64,000 nucleotides of DNA from Arbacia lixula. Its lineage: Eukaryota; Echinodermata; Echinoidea; Arbacioida; Arbaciidae. Each line of letters opens with the position of its first letter. Positions within the stretch are counted from its first letter, which is position 1. Shown here piece after piece: positions 46,134-58,367 of the stretch. The stretch is taken from the NCBI GenBank assembly GCA_963669155.1, contig OZ022597.1, positions 12,153,946 to 12,217,945 of the forward strand. Direction: 5' to 3'. Under the pieces are notes generated by a model. It saw nothing but the letters and a program-made list of their open reading frames with translations. It ran no database searches and was not told the DNA's origin. A program made the translations under genes and the position numbers.

Positions 46134-48073
46134 GTAAGTTGACGTGACTTCCCTCTTTAAGGACGCTACTGCAAATCTACATCAAAGCAGTCGAGACTCA
46201 AAATGCTAAATCTTATTGTGAAATGTGATTTCAAACTTGTCAAACATGTCAAAGATGTGTCAAATCGTTATGGATATTGCTTGTTATATTTCTCTGTGGT
46301 CATTCAGGTGGCTTGTCCATTGTAGGAATTTGATTTTGAGGCAGTTATCTATCAAGCCCCTAAGAGATACAAGTTATTTTGCAATTTCAAAGAAAGTTTG
46401 CAAGATTAACAATTTTGCACAAATACAGCCACATCTTAATCATCAATTTGAACGCGCTTGATTTCCTTTAGGAAGTCGTTAGAATGGTTAGAATATAATC
46501 ATATTCTCTCGTAGTCTTATGTTTTTCTTGAATGAATAATTTGAGCCTGGAATCTGTGTTGTTGTGCTTTCCACATTGATATTGAACGTATCGTACATTT
46601 CCCTTAGATTGTTATGTGATGCTAAATTTATGCCGCTTAAATATTTTGGTTCTTGTGACGAACAGGCGGGAGAAAATTAAATGGGAGCTTTTGAAATTGT
46701 TGAAGCTATGTACGTTAGGCAGGTGCATTAGCTTTCGTCACGGACCTGACAGAGTCCCTGTAGACAGTGCCTACAATTGGTAACTTCCTCACAATCACGT
46801 GACCGCAAGTTACCTAATTAAGCTCATTAATGCGCTGTTGCGGCAATCCTTGTTGGCTGCGAAACTAGCCTCCTTTATAAAAATATAAAGATATATACAC
46901 GGGGCGTGTTCCTAACATAGAGAGAAAACGGAACAGGGACGCAGCGATCGAATCAAGAATACAACGATCATCGTTGATTAGCTAATAGTTAATATGATTG
47001 ATCATTTAATGCAGATGACAGGGATTATGCTAAAGATGATATAGGTAATGCGCAGTCATAGACAATGTTTGGAATGAGGAAGGCAAAAGACAAAGGGGAA
47101 ATAGGGGGGAAAGGAAAGGAGAAAAGGGCGAAAGTGAAATAAAAACAATAGGAGCAGAAGAGAAGGAGCAGAAGTAGTAGAAGAAGAAGAAGAAGAAGAA
47201 GAAGAAGAAGAAGAAGAAGGAGAAGAAGAAGAAGAAGAATGAAGTGATTCGCAAGTTATCCCAGGCTATGCAATGCGATGCATGTTTTGCTAAAAAAGGC
47301 CAAGTTTGATTCCATTTTGACGATAGTTAAACAAGTAGACAAGATAGGATTGTCCTAAGACAATAGAAGGGAACAGGCAGACCCCGATGGGAGATTTTAG
47401 GAAAGGCTTTTGCTTCGTCGTTCATACGTCATCGTCAGGAGGGAAGTGAGAGGGGTAATGAAGGGGGCACGAAAGATGGAAGTCAGCAATTGGTCTAGGA
47501 TTGTGACGCACCCAACCCACAGACCACGCCCCCCACCCGCCTTCACCCCACCCTCCATTCCCTTCATAGTTGCATTGGTATGGAGGGGGAGGGGTAAAAC
47601 TATCGACAGGATATTAAGATACGCTCGAGAAATTCCTGAATGTTCTATTTCTGTTCCTGTAATACCTTATTCCACCGCTGATAAAAGCCATACCTTTGTA
47701 TGAATACCAAATCTTATGCTCTCTTTGTAGATTTGTAGTTGAGTCAAATATTTCTTAATCTAAGAGAGAATGTTAAGACGTTTTTATTAACCCGCTGAGA
47801 GACAGACAAATGTTGCGCTATCTGAGTTGAACGCATCACCTGAGGCATATTCAGAGTCAAGCTGAACCATTTCGTCAACCCTCCAATTACCATGGGCCTG
47901 AAAAAATGTAGTATGCAAAAAGGGGTTTTGAAGGCCTGGTAATGGAAGGGTTCATTAAAATGACGAGTCCACGAAGTAATTACACATGTCCCACTGATTA
48001 TTGTGCATATTATGGGTGTTTGGGGGTAAAAACAAATATTAATCATTTATTGTCTTGTTTTGTGTTTCTCCAG
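46134..48073 (+). other. single intron of the plus-strand lectin gene
   Basis: 1940 bp from a GTAAGT donor to a TTTCTCCAG acceptor. It contains an (AAG)n microsatellite at 47176-47240 and no recognised coding sequence. Frames at 46225-46461 and 47410-47703 are not credible exons. Confidence 0.85.
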
Positions 48074-48737
48074 GTTTGCCAACGGAGCCTTCGTGAGGCC
48101 AGGCGCTGGCCCGTTCCGACCAATCGTCATGAACCCGGAAGGGATCATCCAGTCAGAGGCCAACAGGAGGTGTGGTATGGCCGTCAAAGGTGCCACCCTC
48201 CTCACCATCAACGACATGCAGGAGAACAACTTCATCTACGAATGGGTGCTGCGGATGATGAGAGAGCCCGAACCCGTTTGGATCGGCCTCTACGCCGACA
48301 TGGCAACCATGTCGTGGAAGTGGTACAGCGGTGAGCCCGCCAACTTCACAAACTGGGAGATCGGACAGTCAAACATGCCGGAGCCAGGTTTGGGCGCCAT
48401 GCTCTTTGATGCCGACCCACTGAGGCCCGTCCAAAACCAGGTCGATATCAGCACACAGTGGGTGACCGAGCACGGCGCGACCGAGCCTCATTTCTTCATC
48501 TGTGAGTACCACCCAGCACCGCTGACTGGCACCATGGCGCCACCAACGGTACCTCCCTTCACCACCGGGCGTCCAGCCGTCAGCCGACCCGCGATGATGA
48601 ACAACCAGCCTGCCCAGCTGAGGGGGAACCAGCGCTTCGGCGGATCGCGGCTCTACGAGATGGTCCGCAACAATCATCAGCGCGGCGCCAGGCCAGCTAG
48701 CTACAGAATGAGCCCATACATGGCTGTCATGCCATGA
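48074..48737 (+). CDS. spicule-matrix-like C-type lectin, exon 2 (lectin domain and tail)
   Basis: Completes split codon 145 and codes for residues 146-365, then TGA. The lectin domain continues with Cys178, TINDMQENNF (189-198), WIGLY (214-218), WKWYSGEPANFTNW (226-239) and FFICEY (285-290, Cys288). The W-x-W-x-x-G-E-P and N-W spacing is classical. However, the inner Cys pair is absent (GAMLF stands where a Cys is usual), as in the minus-strand paralogue. Asn235 (NFT) is a possible N-glycosylation site. The tail (292-365) is Pro-rich and then basic, ending MSPYMAVMP. Codons strongly prefer C or G at the third position, in contrast to the AT-rich surroundings. The assembled protein has 365 residues. 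Confidence 0.9.
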
Positions 48738-49412
48738 GCTCAGCTCTCACGAACTCAGTAATACAAAAGCAACCCTCGCTCGTTACACGTCTCCAACACG
48801 AGATGGCGCTGTCACAGCAGCTCGTTATGGACAATCCGAGGTGTCGTTGATTTCTCCTTTCAGCACTGAAGGAGCGTTCTGATATTTTTTTTAAATATTT
48901 TTGTTTTTTACAAAATGTCATCCTTAAATTTATCCAAACACTTTCCCGATGTTTAAGTCTTATAGCTAATATATATAATTATGGCTACTCTTTACTGGAA
49001 TCAATATGTCCTAGGACTTTCTAAAACATCGCCTGCATATATGTCAGGTTCAGTGCTTAATATCATTAAAGGTACAGCAATACAAATCTCGTTTAAGGAA
49101 ACAGTCCGTCATTTTAATTAAAACACATACCCATTCCACCATAAGATAATATTCTTAACGTAAGGAAACAGTGCTTTGAAGTAACTTCCTTAAGATTGTT
49201 TTGTATATTCTGTTTCTATATTGTGTGTGCCGTTGATAATCAAAAGAATGATAAATACATTTTAAGTGGGTTTTTATTCTTAGACGGAGGTGCTGAAAAA
49301 AAAACATTCATCGGAGAGAATACATGTTATGGATATCTTCTGAATGAGATTTTCAAAATCTGTACTCGTTTTTTTCTCGTTTCCGTGTTAATTTGTGTAC
49401 ATTTTGTTCTGG

Positions 49413-49418
49413 AATAAA
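49413..49418 (+). terminator. poly(A) signal of the lectin gene
   Basis: AATAAA in GGAATAAAGTC, about 675 bp after the stop and followed by a T-rich stretch. It implies a 3' UTR of about 700 nt. An earlier canonical AATAAA was not seen. Confidence 0.6.
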
Positions 49419-49989
49419 GTCACTTTTATTTTACATACTGGTCTTCACTCCCATGTCATTATTCTGATCAGAACAGCGGCAGTAATTTATAAGTTGTCGT
49501 GAGAATCATTGCTGCTGGAGATAATGTGGACGGTATGCATGTCAGTGTAAAGTGTGTGTGCGTGTGTGTGTGCGTGTGTGTATATTTAAATACATGGGGG
49601 TGTACGTGTATGTGCATGAAAAGAATGTGCGTGCGTTTGTATTTATTTTTATGACATGGGCTAAACCTTTTATATAATGCACGGGAATTGATTAAAACGT
49701 TTTACAAAAAAACTATTACATGTAGTTTGTTCTAACATTCAACAACATGAGTGCCATGTTGGTAAGAAACAAAAAAGTATCCTCAAACATTTCGAAAGAA
49801 CATTAAATGTTCTAAATTTTAGGAGTCACATTCTATCCCGTATTTTATGCTACACCATATTAAGGATAAACGATTTATGTCACTGATGCGTCAGTAATGC
49901 GTCAACTAAGGAGAGGCCACAGAAATGCATTTTGTATTTACAAATGCTTGGTTAACTCACGGGAAAGCGGAATCCTTTGAAAGAGTTGA

Positions 49990-50043
<54 letters not shown>

Positions 50044-50375
50044 GTCTCTGTCCCCCCCCCCTCTCTCTCTCTCTTTCTCTTTCTGTCTCTCTGTCTCTGT
50101 CTCTGCCCCCCCCCCCTCTCTCTCTCTCTCTCTCTGTTCCTCTCTCTCTCTCACTCTCTTTCTTTCTCCCTCTTTCTCTCTCTCTAGCTATTTTTCTCTC
50201 TCTCCCTCTCCCTCTTCCTCCCTTCCTCGATGCTCTTTCTCTCTCCCTCTCTCTGTCTATCCCGCCCCCTCCCCCCCTCTCCCTCTCTATCTCTCTCTCT
50301 CTCTCTTCTCTCTCTCACTCTCTTTCCCTCCCTCCCCCTCCCCCCCCCCTCTCTCTCTCTCTCTCTTGTTTATAC
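49990..50375. repeat. CT / poly-C compound microsatellite
   Basis: CT runs with TGTCTC variants and C homopolymers of 8-10 bases. A GT run lies upstream at 49551-49582. The overlapping 140-155 codon frames (Ser/Leu/Pro) are artefacts. Confidence 0.95.
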
Positions 50376-51240
50376 TTGAGGAGAGACCTTAAATTCTAAG
50401 AGGAGGATCACTGTGGTACATATCTTATGCCAGCAGAACGGACACAGCTCTTTAAAAACAACACTAAACCATCGACAACATGAAAGCTGTTCTTGTGTTA
50501 GTTACACGGCCTGTTGACCATTAACATCAACACGCATGCCTCTCCATTACAGAACGGATGCTGATAATTTTCGCCTCGCGTGTGTGCACCTGGTGGAATG
50601 AGTGAAACACGGTGCATACGTCACTATTGTCTGCCCTACCTCTACCGTGACCTGATGACGTCACATCCCTTATTAAATTATCCGTCATACCCATTGGGGC
50701 ATTTTTTTTCTCGCCCTCTTTCCTTCCTCTTTATAATTTTCTCGTTAATCAGTGACCCTCATGTACTAGAAGCAGGAATTCCATTCATGTGCATAGTTTT
50801 ATTATGAACTGCTGTTGTCCAACTAAAGCTGAAATTATCATGTAAATTTATTCTACACACCGTACCTATGTATCATGTTTATTATCATAAACAAGCAATT
50901 AAAGTAAATGTTTACTGGGTACTTTGAAGCTCACTACCGACGACACGGTCCGATGGGGTCTATGACTGTACGACTGACTGACTTGTTGGACCCGGTCTTC
51001 GAGTTTGGGTAAGTAGGTGAGGTCACTTTTCTAGTCACGTGTCCTCACTGCGACTATAGAATCGTTACAAAATCATGTCGTATGCTGTGGCCTTATGACT
51101 TCCTCAGACGACAAGATGCGATCAATCGTACGACTATGCGACTGTCTGAATCGCAGAACACGATCATATGATGTATGGCAGAAGGTTTTACGACTGAAGA
51201 ATCATGGCCAAGCCAAATCTTGTCGCCTGCGATGCCCTTC

Positions 51241-51540
51241 AAAGAGATAGTCCACATTGATTATTTATTATTATTATTAATAGCAGACACATGACAGAAA
51301 CATATTAATGAAGATTCGGTGAAAACTCCGTCAAAGAGTAACAAAGTTACAGTATGATCTTTTGAAATTTCGATTTTGCGACGTCACGTGCGAAGTGCTC
51401 TCCCATATGTTGTGAACAGAATAATTCCATAACTTGCTCTTTTTCTGTTTTTGACATACAGGCATGTGCATACAAACGTATTTCTAATGATGTATCAAAT
51501 GCACAGGTAAAAGAATACATACTTTCTTCTAAAAAATGCG
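51241..51540 (+). mobile_element. MITE family P2, left two-thirds
   Basis: Starts AAAGAGATAGTCCACATTG, carries an ATT microsatellite insertion in the terminal repeat, then GACGTCACGTGCGAAGTGCT and the family centre (CTTTTTCTGTTTTTGACA, AAATGCACAGGT). Breaks off at 51540, before the right arm. Confidence 0.8.
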
Positions 51541-51598
51541 TTTAAATAATCAGTACATATTTAAATAGGTACACCTCCACCCCTATCCATTCCCTTTC

Positions 51599-51621
51599 TC
51601 CCCTCTCTCTCTCTCTCTCTC

Positions 51622-51664
<43 letters not shown>

Positions 51665-51716
51665 AGTCTCTCTCTGTCTCTATCTCTATCTCTCTCCTCC
51701 TCCTCCCTCCCCCTCC

Positions 51717-51753
<37 letters not shown>

Positions 51754-51830
51754 CTCTCTATCTCTCAGTCTCTTTCCCTGTCTCTATCTGTATCTCTCTT
51801 TGCCCTTTCTACTCTTTTGTCTGTCTCTCA
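51599..51830. repeat. (CT)n-rich tract
   Basis: CT and CTCC runs with short CTAT inserts. Confidence 0.9.
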
Positions 51831-53462
51831 CTCTCACCCTCTCTCACCCTCTCTTTTTGTCTGCACCATATGTTTACTTTCTCTTCTCTTTCAATTTCCT
51901 CATATACACGGCAATGTCACATCCCCACGCGCAAGAATGTTCACATATTGGCAGTCGGGGCATTCTAAAATCCAAATTGTTACACTCAGCGAAAAAAACA
52001 AAGAGAAAGGGGCTAGGGAGGGAGTAAGTTTATATATAAAGCTCTCCAACATTGCCAAGGAAGGCTTAATGGAAAGAGAGAACGAAGGCGACCACGAACT
52101 CGGTGGTGGATAGACGACATGAGCTACGGAGAGTGCGTCAGAGGGGCACACAAGAAGAACAAGAAGAACGTTGCCAACCATGCCAACTTGGGTAACCACC
52201 GTTGCCCACATATTTCCAAAGTCTGTTATCGCTCGATCATGCCGATTGTTCTCCTTGATAACAAATCTTTCCAAAGCTATATTTAGTCAGAAAGGTTTTC
52301 ATGTTCTTGGCACGGGTTCCCCAATCTGATAGGTTTATTGAGCGCTCTTTGAGGAGCGCTACTCGTGCTTCCTGAAAAGTAGAGGCCTGATGTTTTAAAA
52401 AAAATATCCACTATGTGAACTAAATTTAATAATTAGATTTGTTTTCACATGCTCTACATAGAATATGCAAGGACATAAAAATGGTTTGCATACATGAATG
52501 AAAATATGCAGTAATGATAAAGAACAGTTCCATGCATTATACATGAGATGAATAACAAAGATTTCTCGGATAATTATTAAAATAAATTTCACATATCAAC
52601 AATTATAGCGGGATCTATAAAATAATAGCGATACTTGTTGAGTTGTTATAGACTCATAAAAATTCTAAATCTTGATATATTACCATACATGAAATTATAA
52701 ATGTTTAATTCAACTTTGTATAGAATACACATTTTTGGAGATACGACAAAAATGTTTCGAAAATGCTTGAAAGTCAAACATGGTCTCTAAAGATTATCCC
52801 CTCATTCTAATGTTTCTTCTAGTCACTTAATCCAGTTGACAATGTGATTATCGTGATACACAGGGATGAAATGTGAGATGATCCGTGTGTCATTCAGAGG
52901 TAATGACAACCTGTTCTACTGCGAGCGTTTCCAGACATATTATAGACACGTCTTTATCAGTCATACAATGGGAGTTACTGCTATAGGAATTACGACTATT
53001 TACATGTGACTTGTGAAGAATTTAAGACATATATGACGTTACTAGACGATTTATATACAAGTCTTCATCAGTCATTCAAAGAAAGCACCTAACTATAGGA
53101 GGTATTGCCATGGAAACTTCCCAAATCTGCTTTGTACAGTATCTGAGACAAATCCCACATTTCCAGGCGAATTCTTTACAAGTGTTTATCAGCTAACCAA
53201 ATTAAGCATCTAACCATAGGATGTATTGCCATGGAAACTACCCACATCTGACTTTTGCAAAGTCTGACGATTCACATGATTTAATGTCATCGTAGAGGGC
53301 ATTGACCCATGAAATTGTCAGCCTGTTGTCTGTAATCGGCGGTGTAGTTGTCCTGAAGAGACACACACTGCCCAGACCATATAGACTATCGATAGTTCTG
53401 TGTTGCAGGCAAAGGATGCGCCTAATCGCTTTGAATAACTAACTTCCGCTGGAGCGCTCAGA
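51831..53462. other. gene-free stretch
   Basis: No supported gene. The segment 53040-53250 contains a rough duplication: ATAGGAGGTATTGCCATGG near 53095 and ATAGGATGTATTGCCATGG near 53216, about 120 bp apart. Function unknown. Confidence 0.5.
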
Positions 53463-53542
53463 TTAATCCTCTCAGTACCAAGCACCGACACCCGCATATC
53501 AATAACATCCTGATATCGTGCTTACGGAACTGAGAGGGTTAA
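53463..53542. mobile_element. 80-bp TTAA-bounded element with terminal inverted repeats
   Basis: TTAATCCTCTCAGTACC at the left and GGAACTGAGAGGGTTAA at the right are inverted repeats with two mismatches; internal AAGCAC and GTGCTT extend the symmetry. Both ends coincide with TTAA. Confidence 0.65.
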
Positions 53543-53970
53543 GCGCCAAGCTTTGTCTAAGGAGGAAATATCACGGGGACAGCAAGTGATTTAATCCGTA
53601 CAACACTGATTATTCATCACACGCTCAGCAGTATAATCCCGCAGCTATTCTTAGAAGCGCCTTCCCTATGTGAGTCTACATGGTGTATATTGTATATATG
53701 GAGAGAAGAACTACTATTGTAGTTTCGTTGTGTATGGGAGTAATGGACGTGATGCCTATTTTGTCAGGGTGATCGTCGAGGTCAACTTAGACACGTCAAC
53801 GCATGGCCTATGCGTGATACTCGGAAATACAGGTTAGTCATGTTAGTAAATCGTTGCGAAAATCAGCTTCAGGCGCCATTTTGAAAAGCACAAGCAACGG
53901 TTCATGCGTTGTATTTCCAACCTCGCCAACACTGTTCAAGTTTAAGCCACGCGTGTAGACTCCTTCAGCA

Positions 53971-55497
53971 ATGTTTGTTGGCCATGGTATGGGTCGTTTG
54001 GGAAGGTGCGTCTTACGACAATGGAAATGGTGTGTGATCTTGTCGCTGGTGGGTTGTAGCGTTGTGACAGTTGTCTTCGAAGTGATCCATACTGCTCGCA
54101 TTGATGGCACCGGACTTCATACTAAAGCCAATCACGGAAGAAACGCTACCACGGAATGGCGGAGAGCGTCAAACTATGACCAGCTACTCGATAAGCCAAT
54201 GGGACGCAGAGCTAGAGATCAGGTGACTGTGATGAAACAAACATGGCGGCCGGGAGAAGATCTAAAGCAACGATTTGACAAGGGGGAGTGGAACTCGTCG
54301 ACTGTGGCGAGACAATACCACCTTCACCTCCCCGTGAACTGCAGCGGGCTTATCCTTGGGGATCCCGTTGATACTCTAGACGCAAGTGAGGCTCTGTCAC
54401 GCGTCGACGCTGAAGGAAAGCTAGCAATTCCTACGGATGAAGCGGTCACCGCTTGGACGCGGAATTGCGCCTACTATAGGTCCGCGCGGCGCTTCCCGTG
54501 GGCGGCTAGATCCCGCGAGGAGCTGGACTACCCACTCGCCTACATCCTGCTAGTCCACAAGGACTCCGCGCTGGTAGAAAGGCTCCTGCGCAGCGTGTAT
54601 CAACCGCAAAACGTGTACTGCATCCACGTCGACGCTAACGCAGCCGAGGACTTCTGGTTGGCCATCCGTGGGCTTGTCCGCTGCTTCCGGAATGTCTTCA
54701 TCGCCAGCAAGCTGGAGGCGGTCCAATACCGCGGTTTTTCGCGGCTCCAGGCGGATATCAACTGCATGGAGGATCTGATGTCACCGGAATTCCAATGGCA
54801 TTACGTAATCAATCTGTGCGGTCAAGACTTTCCCTTGAAGACGAACCTTGAGATCGTTAGGCAAGTTAAGGCGTACAAAGGACATAACGATATCCCAGGT
54901 GTCTTTCCAAAACAGACAAACTTGTTTATCGGCCGAACTGCTAATCACCACAAAGTTGTTAATGGCGAGCTCAAAATAACCGCAATAAAGAAACCGCCCA
55001 TCCCTCACAATGCAAAGATCTATTTCGGGAATGCTTACTACGTCGCGAGTAGAGAGTTCGTCCAGTTTATCCTCTACAACGAAACAGCGCAGGATATCCT
55101 TTACTATCTGGAAGATTCGAATAGTCCTGATGAGCATTACTGGATAACCATGAGCCGGTATCCAGGTGTGCCAGGTGGATATCCGTATTCATCCTGGAAT
55201 TCGGTTACCCGGTTTATTCGATGGACTACATCTAATGAACACCCGCCGTGTATTGGGAAATACGTGAGGAATGTTTGCGTCATCGGATCCGGTTATCTAC
55301 CGTACGTGACTAGCGTGCCACATTTATTTGTGAACAAAGTGTATTATGATTATGATCCTATTGCTATTCAGTGCATAGAAGAAATGTTAGACTACAGAAC
55401 CGAATATCCGGATGCAATACACGATTTCGTAAAAGATTACCCGAGAACAAACCTATTCCCGAGCAACGTAACAGCAGACAAACTTCCTTTTCAGTGA
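53971..55497 (+). CDS. core-2-type beta-1,6-N-acetylglucosaminyltransferase (GT14)
   Basis: Intronless, 508 residues. It transfers GlcNAc from UDP-GlcNAc in beta-1,6 linkage to branch mucin-type O-glycans or poly-LacNAc in the Golgi. The protein is type II: a short basic tail, a membrane anchor at about residues 18-38, then a lumenal stem with sequons at Asn58, Asn108 and Asn123. The catalytic domain begins with YPLAYILLVHKD (187-198) and YCIHVDA (216-222), followed by VFIASKLEAVQY, SRLQADINCMEDL, NLCGQDFPLKTN (281-292), FGNAYYVASREFV and SPDEHYW, whose Glu388 matches the family's catalytic base. It ends with HHLF-like PHLFVNK and AIQCIEEML. Length is slightly above the 400-450 usual for vertebrate GCNT1/3/4, mainly because of a longer stem. 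Met7 is an alternative start. Which family member it equals cannot be decided; echinoderms may have many copies. Confidence 0.93.
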   Translation: MFVGHGMGRLGRCVLRQWKWCVILSLVGCSVVTVVFEVIHTARIDGTGLHTKANHGRNATTEWRRASNYDQLLDKPMGRRARDQVTVMKQTWRPGEDLKQRFDKGEWNSSTVARQYHLHLPVNCSGLILGDPVDTLDASEALSRVDAEGKLAIPTDEAVTAWTRNCAYYRSARRFPWAARSREELDYPLAYILLVHKDSALVERLLRSVYQPQNVYCIHVDANAAEDFWLAIRGLVRCFRNVFIASKLEAVQYRGFSRLQADINCMEDLMSPEFQWHYVINLCGQDFPLKTNLEIVRQVKAYKGHNDIPGVFPKQTNLFIGRTANHHKVVNGELKITAIKKPPIPHNAKIYFGNAYYVASREFVQFILYNETAQDILYYLEDSNSPDEHYWITMSRYPGVPGGYPYSSWNSVTRFIRWTTSNEHPPCIGKYVRNVCVIGSGYLPYVTSVPHLFVNKVYYDYDPIAIQCIEEMLDYRTEYPDAIHDFVKDYPRTNLFPSNVTADKLPFQ

Positions 55498-55806
55498 TGG
55501 TTATTTATTGAGTTTAGAAAGAGACTTCTGCACTTGTGTTGAGCTAGCAGTTTAACGTATACAAAATATTGCATTGGATGTATATAGCATGTAAAGTAAA
55601 TATGTATATACTATTCAGTGTCGAATTAACACATCTTACCCCTTTGCATTTTCTATATCAATTGCCCCACTGAAATATGTGCTAGACATTTCTTTGCTTA
55701 TTATTTGCTTCTTCCGATATGTGTAGGACGGGTGTTAGGTAATGATTTATACTTTATTAGATGTGTTTATTGTTGCGGCATTTACATCATAGCCCAGGGT
55801 TTATGC

Positions 55807-55812
55807 AATAAA
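55807..55812 (+). terminator. poly(A) signal of the glycosyltransferase gene
   Basis: AATAAA in GCAATAAAATAAT, about 310 bp after the stop codon, gives a compact 3' UTR. Confidence 0.6.
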
Positions 55813-55829
55813 ATAATATGCGTACTTTC

Positions 55830-56885
55830 TCTACAAATATCAGTGATATATTTGAAGTTAACCCAAGGTTTCCCTGACATAGCTGCACATAATCCATGGT
55901 GTTAACGTGTTTGCCTCCTTATTATCTTCTGTTGAAAAGGGATAGAGAGGAGGTAGATAGATTTAATGTTTAGGTGAGTGGCCTTTTATGAAATACTTGA
56001 ATGCGAAAGAGATACTGTTTATATCACGAATGCGAAGAAACTCCAACATTACTGCATGAAACATACACGAGTAAAGTTAACTGTACTGCAGCTAGCGACA
56101 GCACATGTACTAAGATATTACAGATTGTTCACCTATAGATGTAGACCCATGCCCCTCCCCCTTTCGCCAACCCCCCCCCCCCCCCCCCACTCCTCTCCCC
56201 ACACACCCGCTCTACCCCTGTTTCCTTCCCTCCTATCTTTCCCTCTAATCAGTTTTATTTCGTTTGTTCAACTCTCACTTTTCTCTTAACCCATTCAGGA
56301 CCAAGTACCACAAATATGTGGTTTTGGGATATAACTATTAATATCCATCATTGAAAATAATAGAATATGCATCACATGAAAGAGCATACATTTCTTTACA
56401 ACATTAATCCATTTGTGGCATTTAGTGATATATATTACCTTCGTAATGAGTTGCCAAAGCACAATAAGGGGAAAATTGGCACCAAATTTTCAAATTGGCA
56501 ACTCGCTGAAAAGTTGAAATCGATCTTGCTCTTCAAACGTTTCATTAATTTGTAATCGAATTTGCATAACGTCATACAAATTTAATTCATTTAAACAAAT
56601 AGTGTTGTCAATTCAAAAGCCAAATAGTGAACAATTTGGCTTTGAAAAGACCTTCATCCTGAATGAATTAAAATGATAAGAATGTATTACTATACTAGAT
56701 TTCATGTTCATTTTGTTTTACTGTGTTAATGATTGACCAACATAATTTATACATTACCATCAAACGGGTAAATTCAACTATCTCTATTTTTTCAAATATT
56801 TCACGAAGCAACCCTATGCAGTAACGCCATAGCTTCAGGATTGTGAAAATAAACGTGGTTCTCCGCATGATCTAAATCCAGGTAC
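55830..56885. other. gene-free stretch
   Basis: Contains a C-run at 56169-56189 and TTAACCCATTCAGGACCAAG at 56287, which resembles the end of the TTAA short elements. No supported gene. Confidence 0.5.
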
Positions 56886-57350
56886 CGAAACAGAAACGTG
56901 GAAGAAACATATTAGTGAAGGTTTGACGAAAATCCGTAAAAGGATAAAAGAACATTATGATATTTTCAAAGTTTTATTTTATGACATCACGTGCAAGGTG
57001 CTCTCCCACATGTTGTGTACAGGCTAACTCTATAACTTGCTCTTTTTCTGTTTTTGACAATGGAATTATTTTTTTTTTCATACAGGTATGTGTGTAAAAA
57101 CGTATTTTTAATGATGTATCAAATGCACAGGTTAAAAAATACAATTCTGTTTTTTAGAAAATTTTCGAACAAAATTGTACACAACATGTGGGAGAGCAGC
57201 GCGAATGTGACCTCACAAAATTGACCGTTCATTCAACAGCTTTCTTATCCCTTGACGGATTTTCGTCAAACCTTCACTGGTATGTTTCTTTTATATTTTG
57301 CTTTTATTGCAAATAATTTATCTGCTGGGTGAACTTCTTTATCCCTTTAG
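56886..57350 (+). mobile_element. MITE family P2, near-complete copy
   Basis: The left arm lacks its outermost ~40 bp. It has AGTGAAGGTTTGACGAAAAT and CACGTGCAAGGTGCTCTCCC, then the centre with GTGTGTAAAAACGTATTTTT. The right arm has ATGTGGGAGAGCAGCG and GACGGATTTTCGTCAAACC and ends TTCTTTATCCCTTTAG. The right arm mirrors the left. Confidence 0.8.
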
Positions 57351-58332
57351 ATAATGACAATGATGTACTACTATACTTATGCTGGTAAGTGTTTGATTTC
57401 ATGTATTGAAATTTTGTTTTCTGGTTTTCATAATTGACAAACATGGAGATACATTATAAATATAACAGTCTCGATTTAAATCAAACATTTCACGGAAGCA
57501 ACCCCATTAACGCCATTGCAATGAGAAAATTATGGGGTTTTTTTTGCTTCTAAAGAAAGTATCACATGAGCTAGATAACTCCAAACTTCACCAGAAGGCT
57601 GTTCAGTATGTGATAGCCCTTTCAACTGTTTTGTTTCGTTTCGTTGTTTCCTTTGTTATCCCGTTTTTTGATGGGAAGCCAAATAAAAGTTTGTATCAAA
57701 CCGGTATTACATTCTTTTTCCGTGAACTGTTGGATCGGTTTTGTTAATTTCAAACCCTTTCTTACATATCTTCCATTTACTTCTCTTTCTTTTCTTATTT
57801 GTAATTTTCCTTCTCTCTCTTCTTTTTATTTGATCGTTCTTCCTGTTCTTCTTTTCCTATCACCTTTCTTCTCCTTCTTCTTCTTCTTCTTCTTCTTCTT
57901 CTTCTTCTTCTTCTTCTTCTTCTTCTTCTTCTTTTTTTCTGCTTTTTAATCGTGTAAATGTTTGTTTTCTTTTTCTTCTTCATTTTCTTCATTTTCATTT
58001 CTTTTTCCGCCTGCTTCTTTTTGTTCTGCTCATCTTCTCCACACTCTTGTTCCAATTCTTGCTCTTTCACGTCTTCTTCTTGTAAATATGTTCTTACTCG
58101 GTATTTCTGAAATAACATCTTTATCTTTGTCCTAATTCCTATTTTTCCTTGTCGACGAGTTGCTTGATATCATTCACCCTGATTAACAAATATCCTGCTT
58201 GAATTGGTCATAGCGTACTGAATCATCTCCAGACATACATCGTGCACCCTACAATGTACAGGATCATACGTCAAGTTTAGTGTTAAAGGCATAAGGAAAA
58301 AACAAGGACTAATAATGAAGATTGATGTTTGT

Positions 58333-58367
<35 letters not shown>

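Noticed and set aside
45764-46147. Frames of 108 and 124 codons overlapping lectin exon 1 in other frames and strands
   Set aside because: Shadows of the 12-bp coding repeat, whose length is divisible by three. Only the called frame has a signal peptide, matches a lectin domain and joins exon 2 in phase.
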